From contig CAYQTE010000030.1 in assembly GCA_964420285.1 (NCBI GenBank), positions 1-52,059 on the forward strand: a DNA stretch of 52,059 bases, read 5' to 3'. The DNA comes from CAYQTE01 sp964420285 (lineage in GTDB: Bacteria > Planctomycetota > Phycisphaerae > Tepidisphaerales > Tepidisphaeraceae). Shown here piece by piece: positions 27,033 through 36,209 of this stretch. A model generated the notes under the pieces. It made no database searches and had not been told where the DNA came from. It saw only the letters and a program-made list of their open reading frames with translations. How positions within the stretch are numbered: the stretch's first letter is position 1; every line of letters starts with the position of its first letter. Made by a program: the position numbers and the translations under genes.

Positions 27033-29115
27033 ACGCAGCGCGGCTCTGGCGGCGCAGTCGTCGCCGCCGCAGCCATCTCTCCGCGCGCTGCAATTGGGAA
27101 TGGGCTGGTTCACCGAACACTCCGGCGGGCTGGACAGATACTATGCCGAATTGCTCAAACAGCTTCCGGACGCCGGCGTCGTGACGCGCGGGCTGGTCTG
27201 CGGGTCCGAGGCCGTACTCGAGCAATCGGGCGGCGTGGTTCGTTCGATGATTGATTCCGACGCCGCACTGCCGCGGCGACTGGCGGCGGTTCGGCAGGCG
27301 GTGAGGCGAGAACTGATCGACTTCCGGCCGGACGTTGTGGTGGCGCATTTTGCGTTGTATGCATGGCCGGCGTTGCGCTCGCTGCGGGATTATCCGCTGA
27401 TCGTGCATTTTCATGGTCCGTGGTCCGCGGAGGGACGCAGCGAAGGCGCCGGCGCCTGGAGCACATGGGCGAGATATCGGATGGAGCGGGCGGTCTACCG
27501 CCGGGCCGATCGGCTTGTGACTCTTTCGCGTGCATTCAAAGAGGTGCTGGTGGGCGAATTCGGCGTGGGCGAATCGCGCATCGCGGTTGTCCGCGGCGGA
27601 GTGGATCTGGCGAAATTCGATATCGCGCAGACTCGCGATGAGGCTCGCGAGCAACTGGGCTGGCCGCGAAATCGTCCGATCGTGCTGAGCGTTCGCCGGC
27701 TGGTGAGGCGCATGGGGCTGGAGAATCTGATCGACGCGATCCGGGCCGTCAGCGAGAGAGTCCGCGATGTACAATTCCTGATTGCGGGCAGGGGCCCGCT
27801 CCAGACAGAACTTCAATACCGCATCGACGGAACGGGCTTGGGCCGACATGTCCAGCTTCTGGGATATCTGCCCGAAGCCCAGTTGCCGCTGGCGTATCGT
27901 GCGGCCGACATCACCGTAGTTCCGAGCATTGCGCTGGAAGGTTTTGGATTGGTGGCGGCGGAATCGCTGGCTGCGGGAACGCCGGCGGTGGTGACGAACG
28001 TGGGCGGTCTGCCGGAGGTTGTCGCACCGCTGCGTGCGAGCCTCGTTGCCCGGGATTCCAGCAGCCGCGCATTGGCAGAATCGATCATTGGCTCACTGGC
28101 CGGTTCGACCGACATGCCGAGCGGCGCAGAATGCCGGCGCTATGCCGAGCAGTTTGATTGGTCGCTGGTCGCAAGAGATATCCGCCGGGATGCTTATGAG
28201 CCGGCGATGAAAGAAATCGGTTCGCGTATGTCGAGCGTAATGGAAGACAAGGTGATGGCAGCAATGTTGCGGCCGGAGGGCGCACAGGCGGTTCACGAGC
28301 CACTGCTGAAGATTCGCCCGCCCCGCGGTTGGGCGGCTTTGGATCTGCGCAGCGTCTGGCGATTCCGCGATCTGCTGTGGGCGCTGGCCGGGCGAGACGT
28401 CAAGCTGCGTTATAAGCAGACGGCACTGGGCGTGGCGTGGGTTGTTCTGCAACCCTTGCTGGCGGCGGGCATTTTCACGTTTGTCTTCGGGAAAGTCGCC
28501 GGCTTGTCCAGCGATGGAAAAAACTACTTTCTCTTCTCGTATGCCGGGTTGCTGGGCTGGAACCTGTTCAACAGCACCGTGACCAAATCCAGCGTTTGCC
28601 TGGTCGGCAACGTGCAGCTCATCAGCAAAATATATTTCCCGCGATTGGTACTGCCGCTGTCCACCATTCCGGCGGCGCTGATCGACTTTGGCGTGGCGCT
28701 GGTCATGATGGCCGTGCTGATGGTCATGTATCGCACGCCGGCCGTGCCCGCCATGGCGCTCATGCCGTTGTGGGTGATCCTGATGTTGATGCTTTCGACG
28801 GGGATTGGGTTCTGGTCAGCGGCATTGACGGTCCCGTACCGCGATGTGCAATACATCCTGCCTGTTATCATGCAGATGCTCCTGTACGCCAGCCCGGTGG
28901 CCTACTCTATTTCTCGCGTGCCGCAGAACCTGCTGTGGGTTTACCGGCTGAATCCGCTGGTTCCGTTGCTGGCGGGATTCCGCTGGTCGGTGCTGGGAAC
29001 GGCTCGACCCCTGTGGACCGATGTGGCCTATTCGGCGGCGGTTTCGCTCGCATTCCTGCTGGTGGGCGCGATTGTCTTCAAGCGCATGGAAAGGAAATTC
29101 GCCGATGTCATCTAG
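27010..29115 (+). CDS. Fusion of a GT4 glycosyltransferase with a Wzm-type ABC-2 permease
   Basis: 701 residues in one open frame. Residues about 25-395 are a GT4 enzyme: GMGWFTEHSGGLDRYYAELL, VVRGGVDLAKFD, and the E-x7-E pair Glu310/Glu318 in EGFGLVAAESLAAG. A linker of about 50 residues follows. From about 446 comes a polysaccharide ABC-exporter permease: FRDLLWALAGRDVKLRYKQT, LGVAWVVLQPLLAAGIFTF, about six membrane spans, and the end LNPLVPLLAGFRWSVLG. The ATPase gene overlaps its last 11 bases, as is usual for wzm-wzt pairs. Wzm is normally a separate gene of about 260 residues, so the fusion is unusual. Internal ATGs near 28207 and 28228 could also start a stand-alone permease, but I see no good ribosome site there. 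Confidence 0.88.
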   Translation: MTDLAEIERSAALAAQSSPPQPSLRALQLGMGWFTEHSGGLDRYYAELLKQLPDAGVVTRGLVCGSEAVLEQSGGVVRSMIDSDAALPRRLAAVRQAVRRELIDFRPDVVVAHFALYAWPALRSLRDYPLIVHFHGPWSAEGRSEGAGAWSTWARYRMERAVYRRADRLVTLSRAFKEVLVGEFGVGESRIAVVRGGVDLAKFDIAQTRDEAREQLGWPRNRPIVLSVRRLVRRMGLENLIDAIRAVSERVRDVQFLIAGRGPLQTELQYRIDGTGLGRHVQLLGYLPEAQLPLAYRAADITVVPSIALEGFGLVAAESLAAGTPAVVTNVGGLPEVVAPLRASLVARDSSSRALAESIIGSLAGSTDMPSGAECRRYAEQFDWSLVARDIRRDAYEPAMKEIGSRMSSVMEDKVMAAMLRPEGAQAVHEPLLKIRPPRGWAALDLRSVWRFRDLLWALAGRDVKLRYKQTALGVAWVVLQPLLAAGIFTFVFGKVAGLSSDGKNYFLFSYAGLLGWNLFNSTVTKSSVCLVGNVQLISKIYFPRLVLPLSTIPAALIDFGVALVMMAVLMVMYRTPAVPAMALMPLWVILMLMLSTGIGFWSAALTVPYRDVQYILPVIMQMLLYASPVAYSISRVPQNLLWVYRLNPLVPLLAGFRWSVLGTARPLWTDVAYSAAVSLAFLLVGAIVFKRMERKFADVI

Positions 29116-30409
29116 CGACATCGCCATCGCAGTTCGCGGCCTGTCCAAGGCCTACACGATCGCGCGCGATCAGCAGCAGCACGTCACCCTGGCCGAGGCC
29201 ATGCTGTCGCGGCTGGCCAATCCGCTGCGTCGATCCCGCACCGAAACCTTCTGGGCGGTCAAGGATGTCTCGTTCGAGATCAACAAGGGCGAGGTGGTCG
29301 GTATCATCGGCCGCAACGGCGCCGGCAAGAGCACGCTGCTGAAGGTTCTCAGCCGCATCACCGAACCGACAGCGGGCGAAATCGACCTGTACGGCCGGGT
29401 GGGCAGCCTGCTGGAGGTGGGAACAGGTTTTCACCCTGAACTTACCGGCCGGGAGAACATTTTTCTCAACGGCGCGATATTGGGCATGACCCGCGGCGAG
29501 ATTCGCCGCCAGTTCGATGCGATCGTTGATTTTGCCGGGGTGGAAAAATTCCTCGATACGCCCGTGAAGCGATACAGCAGCGGTATGTACGTCCGGCTGG
29601 CATTTGCCGTGGCGGCACATCTGGATCCGGAAATCCTGGTCATCGACGAAGTGCTGTCTGTCGGAGATGCTGAATTCCAGCGAAAATGCCTCAGCAAGAT
29701 GTCCGATGTCGCCAACGCCGGGCGAACGGTCCTCTTCGTGAGTCACAGCATGAACGCCGTGCAGCAGCTCTGTCGCCGGGTGCTGCGGCTGTCGGCCGGG
29801 CGGCTCGAGTGCGATACCACCGACGTTCGCAGCGGAGTCATGGGATATTTGAACGGAGGGACGCGCGGCGAGACGGCCCAGGGGTGGGTCAACCCCGGCG
29901 ACCGCTTCCAGGGCGAGGATTTTGTGCCGACCAGCCTGCGGGTGCTTGATGAAGACGGCCGGCCGGCATGTGAAAATCTGCAGCGCGGCGAGCAATTCGC
30001 GGTTGAAATTCGCGGGAATCTGCGGCACGCCAGCGCACTGCTGAAGATCGGATACGTTCTGATCGGGCCCGACGGCGGCGTCGTGTACGAAACATGTTGC
30101 ACCGACTGGGCTCAGGAAGACTGGCCCGAGCTTCGCCCGGGACCGATATGCCTGCGCAGCCCGCTGCCGTTGCAGTTTTTGAACGAGGGCGCGCACCATC
30201 TGGACATGGCGGTGAGCATCCACGCCTGCAAGTGGATTTGCGAGCCGAAAAAGACCGCGCCGTCAATATCCTTCACAGTGAGCGGGCCGCTCAGCGATTC
30301 GCCGTATTGGCGCGAGCGCCGCGAGGGTGCGATCGCTCCCCAGTTGAAGTGGACCGCAATGACCGAAACAGAATCGGCCGACGAACCGGCGGAGATACGC
30401 GGCGCCTGA
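29105..30409 (+). CDS. wzt: Wzt-type ABC transporter ATPase with C-terminal carbohydrate-binding-like domain
   Basis: 434 residues. Walker A GRNGAGKS (69-76), the signature YSSGMYVRLAFA (157-168) and Walker B ILVIDEVLSVGD with Asp181/Glu182 are intact. SHSMNAVQQLC carries the switch His. After about residue 250 a beta-rich domain (FVPTSLRVLDEDGRPACENL onward) matches in position the cargo-binding domain of Wzt proteins that recognise the finished chain end. It would drive export of the lipid-linked polymer across the inner membrane with the GT4-Wzm fusion protein. It overlaps that gene by 11 bases. Confidence 0.92.
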   Translation: MSSSDIAIAVRGLSKAYTIARDQQQHVTLAEAMLSRLANPLRRSRTETFWAVKDVSFEINKGEVVGIIGRNGAGKSTLLKVLSRITEPTAGEIDLYGRVGSLLEVGTGFHPELTGRENIFLNGAILGMTRGEIRRQFDAIVDFAGVEKFLDTPVKRYSSGMYVRLAFAVAAHLDPEILVIDEVLSVGDAEFQRKCLSKMSDVANAGRTVLFVSHSMNAVQQLCRRVLRLSAGRLECDTTDVRSGVMGYLNGGTRGETAQGWVNPGDRFQGEDFVPTSLRVLDEDGRPACENLQRGEQFAVEIRGNLRHASALLKIGYVLIGPDGGVVYETCCTDWAQEDWPELRPGPICLRSPLPLQFLNEGAHHLDMAVSIHACKWICEPKKTAPSISFTVSGPLSDSPYWRERREGAIAPQLKWTAMTETESADEPAEIRGA

Positions 30410-30425
30410 AACAACGAGACGAAGC

Positions 30426-31391
30426 ATGCCTGAATTGCGGTGCATTATCCAGGTGATGGGCGGGCTGGGCAATCAGTTGTTCCAGTACGCGCTGGGTCGC
30501 AGCCTCGAAATCGAGCGTGGCGCCGACGTCCGCTACGACCTGTCGCAATTCGATCACCCGGGCGAGCGGGCATTGAGCCTTCGGAAATATCGAACGCGGC
30601 TGACGGAAACCTCGCGGCTGGATAAAATCATGCTCCGGCTCTCCATGGGCCGCACGCTGGGCGCACTTCGCCCGCTGCTTCGCCTCACGCCGGCTTCATC
30701 CCCCTGGGAAATCCATAACGACCCCCGCGACGGTTTTGATCCGGCCGTGCGCGAGTTGCGCGGCCGATGGTATCTGCGCGGGTGGTGGCAATGTCCGGCC
30801 TATTTTGAATGCATTCGCGATACACTGCTTGATGAAATTCAACCGGCCGAGGCGCTGGCCGGAGCAAACCTCCAAACCAAGTCCCGCATCGATGAAACAA
30901 ACTCGGTATGCGTTCACGTGCGCCGGGGTGATTTCGTGTCTTCGCCGGTGTATCGGCGCATCTTGAAGACTCAGCCGGCGGACTACTTCCTGGCGGCGAT
31001 GACAGAAATGCGGCGGCGGGTCGGCGACGCCACGTTTTTCGTCTTCTCCGACGACGCGGACTGGGCCAGGAGCCACATCACGATGGACGCCCCGATCGTC
31101 TACGTGAATCACAATGACTCTCAGCACGATTATCTCGACATGTTCCTGATGTCCAGTTGCCGCCATTTCATAACCGCTAACAGCACGTTCTCCTGGTGGG
31201 CGGCCTGGTTGTCGCGCGACCAGGGCAAGATCGTGATCGTTCCGTCGGTTTGGGGCGCCCAGGGCGGCGGGCCCCCGCCGGGTTTGATTCCCGCGCATTG
31301 GCAGATCGGGCCGGGAACGCAATCCGCGTGGAAAGACGGCCTGCAGGTCAGTCCGGCGGATTTTGCGAGCGAGGCTCGTCAGTCGGCATGA
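30426..31391 (+). CDS. Alpha-1,2-fucosyltransferase-like protein (GT11)
   Basis: 321 residues. The GT11 hallmarks are present: MGGLGNQLFQYALGRSL at the N-terminus, the HxRRGD motif (VCVHVRRGDF) that binds GDP-fucose, and ITANSTFSWWAAWL near the C-terminus. The enzyme should add L-fucose in alpha-1,2 linkage to the polymer repeat unit or side chain. No GDP-fucose synthesis genes lie in this window, so the donor must come from elsewhere. It is 16 bases after wzt. Confidence 0.9.
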   Translation: MPELRCIIQVMGGLGNQLFQYALGRSLEIERGADVRYDLSQFDHPGERALSLRKYRTRLTETSRLDKIMLRLSMGRTLGALRPLLRLTPASSPWEIHNDPRDGFDPAVRELRGRWYLRGWWQCPAYFECIRDTLLDEIQPAEALAGANLQTKSRIDETNSVCVHVRRGDFVSSPVYRRILKTQPADYFLAAMTEMRRRVGDATFFVFSDDADWARSHITMDAPIVYVNHNDSQHDYLDMFLMSSCRHFITANSTFSWWAAWLSRDQGKIVIVPSVWGAQGGGPPPGLIPAHWQIGPGTQSAWKDGLQVSPADFASEARQSA

Positions 31392-31432
31392 TGAACCGCT
31401 GAGGCCGTGCGGCTTTCAGCAGGAATGGAATT

Positions 31433-32623
31433 GTGAAGATTGCTGTACTACTGGCAGCGCCTTGGATCCCCGGATCGGTCGACATGACCGAGTACATCCG
31501 GATTCTGCGCCACCTGGGCCACGACGCCACGCTGATCTGCCTGGACCGGGCCCACGGCCAGGGAGATTTCCCGATACGGGCGGCCTCCCGCGCCATGCTC
31601 GAATCCGTCTCGTTTTACCGCAATTTGCAACTGGACGCCGCCATCGCCTTCACGTGGATCGCCAGCCCGCGCATCGTGTCGGCCATGAAGGATGCGGGCC
31701 TGCGCGTTCTTCTTCGCGGGGATTCCGATGGAATGATCAGCGTCCGGCGATTCCCGCGCCAGGCACTTCGCGTGCGGATGTCGGCGACGCGCGGATTTGT
31801 CGATCGCGCCCGGGCAATCAAGCACTGGGCACAACGCTACCTGATCGACTATCAGGTCGAAGATCGCGATCGACTCTCGTGCATTGACGCGGCGGACGTC
31901 ACGGTGCTGGAAACGGCCGAGGCGGCTCGCAACGTCGTCTATTTCCTTCGCTCTTGCGGCCGGACGGATCTGATATCGAAAGTGCATGTTGTGCCCCACT
32001 TCGTGGCCGACGACTTTCTGAACTGCGATGTCTCGCTGCCGCGCCATCAGCATGTCACGTGCATCGGCCGATGGGAGGACGCGCAAAAGAACGCCCCATT
32101 GCTGGGTGCCGCCATCGAGATTCATCTCTCGGGTGGCGCGGAAACATCCTTCACGATCATTGGCCCGGAGCAGGGCCGGTGTGAGTTTGCCCGGCTGGTG
32201 GGAAAATTCTCGCAGGTGCATTACATGGGCCCGCAAAGTCCGGCCGGCGTCCGCCGGTCGCTCACATCCTCGAACGTGCTTCTCTCGGCCTCGCGGTGGG
32301 AAGGCGCTCCGGTGGTCGCCAACGAGGCGCTGGCCTGCGGCGCCACCGTGGTCGGAACACCGATTCCCGCATTCGTCGATATCTGCGGCCAGGGGTTCGG
32401 AACCGTGGCACGTCGCCACTCAGCCGGAGCTCTGGCCGACGCGCTGGGCGCTGAGTTGCGGGCATGGAAGAACGGCGCTCGCCTGCCTGCCGACATCGCC
32501 GCATTCTGGCGGCCGCGGCTTTCATCCGCCGTCGTTGTCACGCAGCTTTGCAATCTGCTGACCGGCAACGCGTCGGCGGCCTGCGAGGACGCCGCAACCA
32601 CTTTGGACACGCTTGTCGCCTAG
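31433..32623 (+). CDS. GT4-family glycosyltransferase
   Basis: 396 residues with a GTG start (KIAVLLAAPWIPGSVDMTEY follows directly). The gene has a weak AGGAA ribosome site. The second lobe has VTCIGRWEDAQKNAPLL and the donor motif WEGAPVVANEALACGATVVG with an intact E-x7-E pair. It lies in the centre of the operon, 41 bases after the fucosyltransferase and 17 before a GT2 gene. The sugar specificity cannot be told. Confidence 0.86.
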   Translation: MKIAVLLAAPWIPGSVDMTEYIRILRHLGHDATLICLDRAHGQGDFPIRAASRAMLESVSFYRNLQLDAAIAFTWIASPRIVSAMKDAGLRVLLRGDSDGMISVRRFPRQALRVRMSATRGFVDRARAIKHWAQRYLIDYQVEDRDRLSCIDAADVTVLETAEAARNVVYFLRSCGRTDLISKVHVVPHFVADDFLNCDVSLPRHQHVTCIGRWEDAQKNAPLLGAAIEIHLSGGAETSFTIIGPEQGRCEFARLVGKFSQVHYMGPQSPAGVRRSLTSSNVLLSASRWEGAPVVANEALACGATVVGTPIPAFVDICGQGFGTVARRHSAGALADALGAELRAWKNGARLPADIAAFWRPRLSSAVVVTQLCNLLTGNASAACEDAATTLDTLVA

Positions 32624-32640
32624 TGATATTCGCGTAGACC

Positions 32641-33648
32641 ATGCAACCGGACCTGACAATTTCCATCATCAATCACAGCAATCCGGAGATGCTGCGGGAT
32701 TGTCTGCGGTCGATCTACGCAGGAACGCACGCCATCGCGTTTGACGTGTGGGTCGTCGATAACGCGACCGGCGGCCGATTGGTCGACGATATTCGCGGCG
32801 AATTTCCGCAGGTCAAATGGCTCTTCAATCAGCAGCGGCGTGGATTTTCGTACAACCATAACCAGGTTCTCGGCGCAACCGACGCTCGCTACACATGCAT
32901 TCTGAACGACGACACGCTGGTGCGGGACGGCGCCATGGACGAGCTGGTCCGATTTATGGACGAGAATCCAAGGGTCGGTATGGCCGGGCCGAGATTGCTC
33001 AATCCCGATGGAACCATTCAGAATTCGGCGTTCCATGACAAGAGCCTGTTGGGCGAATTGATCGACATCCTGCTCCTGCCTGGCTTTGCCGAGCCGGTCA
33101 AGCGCTGGGGCATCGACGCGGCCCAATTCGGCGAGATGCCGGTTTGCGTGGATTGGATACTGGGCGCCTGCATCGCTGTGCGCCGGGAGGCACTTCAGCA
33201 GGTCGGACTTTTGGACGATAAATTATCGCCGATTGCCAACTGCGAAGAGGTCGATTGGTGCCGACGGGCCAGAATCATCAACTGGGACGTGGCGTTTGTG
33301 CCGTCGGCGCGGGTACTTCACTACGGCGGGCAATCGATGAAGCAGATGCGACCGGGCGCGGACGGGTTCCGGGTGGAGATGCACCGCGCGATCATTGCAT
33401 ATTTTCAAAAGCACTTTGGGCTGGCGCGGACTTTGCTGCTGCGGACCATTTATATGGCGACGCTGCCCTGGAATGGATTCATGCTCGCCCAGTCGGTGCT
33501 CCGGGGTCGAACCAACAGGATAGAGGCGGCTTCAGCCTGGGCCACGCTGCTGCGTATCGGCGGCGTCGCGATGCGGCCGGGCTTGCCGGCAAATGGATTG
33601 CCGGCCGTATCCGCGGCCGCTGCGCCCGAGCCGACCGTGGCGGCGTGA
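32641..33648 (+). CDS. GT2-family glycosyltransferase (rhamnosyltransferase-like)
   Basis: 335 residues. The GT-A start LTISIINHSNPEMLRDCLRS, FDVWVVDNATGG, RRGFSYNHNQVL and the metal-binding ILNDDT are in the expected order. PVCVDWILGACIAVRREALQ and CEEVDWCRRARI complete the acceptor-side pattern of the WbbL/rhamnosyltransferase subgroup. A C-terminal hydrophobic stretch (TLLLRTIYMATLPWNGFMLA) may tie it to the membrane. It ends two bases before the acyltransferase start. Confidence 0.88.
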   Translation: MQPDLTISIINHSNPEMLRDCLRSIYAGTHAIAFDVWVVDNATGGRLVDDIRGEFPQVKWLFNQQRRGFSYNHNQVLGATDARYTCILNDDTLVRDGAMDELVRFMDENPRVGMAGPRLLNPDGTIQNSAFHDKSLLGELIDILLLPGFAEPVKRWGIDAAQFGEMPVCVDWILGACIAVRREALQQVGLLDDKLSPIANCEEVDWCRRARIINWDVAFVPSARVLHYGGQSMKQMRPGADGFRVEMHRAIIAYFQKHFGLARTLLLRTIYMATLPWNGFMLAQSVLRGRTNRIEAASAWATLLRIGGVAMRPGLPANGLPAVSAAAAPEPTVAA

Positions 33649-33650
33649 GT

Positions 33651-34910
33651 ATGTCCGTCATCGCCGCCGGGGCAATGAACTTCGCATTAAGGTTTCATTT
33701 AGTGGACTTGGCAAATTCACAGCCTGTTTCAGCTTTGCCGATGCGGTCGGGGAAGACCGCTCGTCTGGCATTCCTGGATGGAATCCGGGCTCTGGCGGCC
33801 TTCTACGTGGTGCTGGACCACCACATCACGGATATGGGCTCGCGACTGCCCACCCTGCTGCAACGCGCCACATTCTGGATGGGGTTCGGACATTACGCGG
33901 TGGATGTGTTTATCGTCCTCTCGGGCTATTGCCTGATGTTGCCGATCGACCGTGACAACGGCGGGCGAATGCCGGGCGGCGTGCTGCAGTATCTCCGCAG
34001 AAGGTCGCTGCGCATCCTGCCGCCGTATTTCGCGGCGTTGGCGTTGTCGCTGCTTGTGATCTGGGCGATGCACAGGCCGGATCACGTGACACCGGGCGAC
34101 TTGGTAACGCATCTGCTGGTGGTGCATAATTTCAGTTCGCGATGGATCTGGAGCATCAATCCGCCGCTGTGGAGCGTGGCGGTGGAGTGGCAAATTTATT
34201 TTGCGTTCCCGCTGCTTCTGTTGCCAGCCTGGCGACGACTGGGGGCCGTCGGGTGCGTGGGGCTGGGACTGTGTCTGGGCATGCTGCCGCACTTCCTGCT
34301 GGCGCCGGGAAATAACTTCGACTGGTCGTTCCCGTGGTATCTGGGTTTGTTTGGCATGGGGATGGCGGCGGTAGTGGAGACGCATCGAAAGCTCGGCGAT
34401 CGCCCGGATGGGTGGTATCGGCGTGTCTGCCTCATGGCGGCGGCCGCAGCCTTCATCATCGTGGCTTTTTCAACCTGGCGCGGCAACAAGCTCTATCAAC
34501 ACAATTACGTCATGGACATACTGATGGGTCTGGCCACGGCGGCGGCCCTGACGTGGTGCGGAAGACATTCGCTCGACCAGCGAGCCGCCAACCCGCCCTT
34601 GCTACGCTTCATCAGTTCCAAGCCACTGACGATGCTGGGTGCGATGTCGTTCAGCTTGTATCTGATTCACGTTCCGGTCTGGTGGATGCTCGAGCCGGTG
34701 GTCAGCCGGTTGGCGCCCAGTCCGCTGCGTGAACTGGCGTTTCGAATGCTCGTGGGTGTGCCGGTGGCGATTCTGATCTCCTATGCCTTTTACCGTTGCA
34801 TTGAGCGCCCCTGCATGGTTCGGCGGGATCGCGCGAGCAAACCCCAGTCGCAGACGCCCAGGAGCTCCGCAAAGGCAAAGGCCAAGACCGAGGAACCGGC
34901 CATCGCCTGA
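33651..34910 (+). CDS. Acyltransferase-3 family membrane O-acyltransferase
   Basis: 419 residues from ATG 33651, directly after the stop of the previous gene; ATG 33675 is an alternative. RLAFLDGIRALAAFYVVLDH carries the conserved Arg and His region of the OafA/NolX type, and VDVFIVLSGYCLMLP is the second family motif. About ten membrane spans follow, with WSVAVEWQIYFAFPLLLLP typical of the centre. A basic, Lys/Ser-rich tail closes the protein. It probably O-acetylates (or otherwise acylates) the polysaccharide. Confidence 0.88.
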   Translation: MSVIAAGAMNFALRFHLVDLANSQPVSALPMRSGKTARLAFLDGIRALAAFYVVLDHHITDMGSRLPTLLQRATFWMGFGHYAVDVFIVLSGYCLMLPIDRDNGGRMPGGVLQYLRRRSLRILPPYFAALALSLLVIWAMHRPDHVTPGDLVTHLLVVHNFSSRWIWSINPPLWSVAVEWQIYFAFPLLLLPAWRRLGAVGCVGLGLCLGMLPHFLLAPGNNFDWSFPWYLGLFGMGMAAVVETHRKLGDRPDGWYRRVCLMAAAAAFIIVAFSTWRGNKLYQHNYVMDILMGLATAAALTWCGRHSLDQRAANPPLLRFISSKPLTMLGAMSFSLYLIHVPVWWMLEPVVSRLAPSPLRELAFRMLVGVPVAILISYAFYRCIERPCMVRRDRASKPQSQTPRSSAKAKAKTEEPAIA

Positions 34911-34955
34911 TATGCGAGTTGTTGCAACGAATTGTCCAGTTTTCCGGATGTTCAC

Positions 34956-36209
34956 GTGCCCCTGACGATTTTTGTACATCGCGCTTCGGAATGCCTGACC
35001 GACCATCTCTCTCACGGCGATGGGTTGATCTGCTTTTCGCTGCTCAACGAGTTGGCGCAGCGCGGAAATCGCATTTTCGCTTACACCAACCGCAACGGCG
35101 TACATGAACGGCCGGAAAACATGACCATCCTGGCCCGGCGGCACATCGTCCCCGCCAATTCGCTGGGGCCGTGGGAAAACGCCTGGCGCGCCAACCGGTG
35201 GCTGCGGCGGCTTCAGCGCCAGCACCAGATCGATCTGGTCTGGCGAATGCATCCTTACGAGGGCGGATGCCCGGCCAAGCCTTATACCGGCAAGAGGCCG
35301 CTGGTGGTCGGTCCTCTCTTTTACGGTTGGCCGCAGGAATCCAGCGACGCCAGCCGGGTCTATGGGCCTCGGTTGGGACTGGGCATCGGTAATCTCGTGG
35401 CGCCGCTGGCAAGACGCGGCTGGAATCGAACTCTCAAGGCCGCTTCGCTGGTGCTTTGCGCCACGGATTCACTGGCCGAACAAATACGGCCGCTGACCCG
35501 CGGGCGCGTCATCACGCTGCCGGTCATCGTGGACCCGCCGGCCGATCTGGCGTCGCTGCGCGAGCCGGGCCGGTTTCCCCACCTGCTGTTCGTCGCCAAC
35601 CTGGTGGCGAACAAACGGCCGCTCGTATTTTGCGAGATGATCCAGATTCTCCGACAGAAGGGAATCCTGGCAACGGGCACGGTCCTGGGTGACGGGCCGC
35701 AACGCCCCATCCTTGAGCAGTGGTGCCAAAACCAGAACCTCGGCGACGCCGTGCGATTCCTCGGGCGAATCACCAATGCCGACGTGTATCGCAACATGGC
35801 GACGGCTGATGGCCTGGTTTCGACAAGCTATGGTGAGCCGTACGGCCGGAACATCGCCGAAGCCATGAGCGTCGGAACCGTGCCGATCTGTCATCGCAGC
35901 GGTGGTCCGGCGGATTTTGTGGCCTCTGGAAAAGACGGCTTGCTCGTCGATGGGCTCGAAGGCGCCGCCTACGCCGACGCCATCGCCAGCAGTTGGACGG
36001 CGCCGGGCACATGGAAACGGCTCTCGGCCGGAGCACTGCAAAAGGCCGGCCAGTGGAAACCGCGGGTCGTGATCGATCAATTGGAAGACGCCCTGCGCGA
36101 TCTTGTGCCAAGCCTCGCCGCGCCGGGTGGCGGCGCTCGCCAGGACAGTGGCGAAAGCCGCAATGAGATCGCAGCGCATAGAGCCATTCATCAGGAGTCT
36201 GTCGGATGA
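34956..36209 (+). CDS. GT4-family glycosyltransferase
   Basis: About 417 residues from GTG 34956 (PLTIFVHRASECLTDHLSHG follows); TTG 34932 would add eight residues. The second lobe shows HLLFVANLVANKRPLVF and TVLGDGPQRPILEQW. The donor motif YGEPYGRNIAEAMSVGTVP has the E-x7-E pair. The sugar is unknown. Its stop codon overlaps the start of the next gene (ATGA at 36206-36209), so the two are translationally coupled. Confidence 0.85.
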   Translation: MPLTIFVHRASECLTDHLSHGDGLICFSLLNELAQRGNRIFAYTNRNGVHERPENMTILARRHIVPANSLGPWENAWRANRWLRRLQRQHQIDLVWRMHPYEGGCPAKPYTGKRPLVVGPLFYGWPQESSDASRVYGPRLGLGIGNLVAPLARRGWNRTLKAASLVLCATDSLAEQIRPLTRGRVITLPVIVDPPADLASLREPGRFPHLLFVANLVANKRPLVFCEMIQILRQKGILATGTVLGDGPQRPILEQWCQNQNLGDAVRFLGRITNADVYRNMATADGLVSTSYGEPYGRNIAEAMSVGTVPICHRSGGPADFVASGKDGLLVDGLEGAAYADAIASSWTAPGTWKRLSAGALQKAGQWKPRVVIDQLEDALRDLVPSLAAPGGGARQDSGESRNEIAAHRAIHQESVG

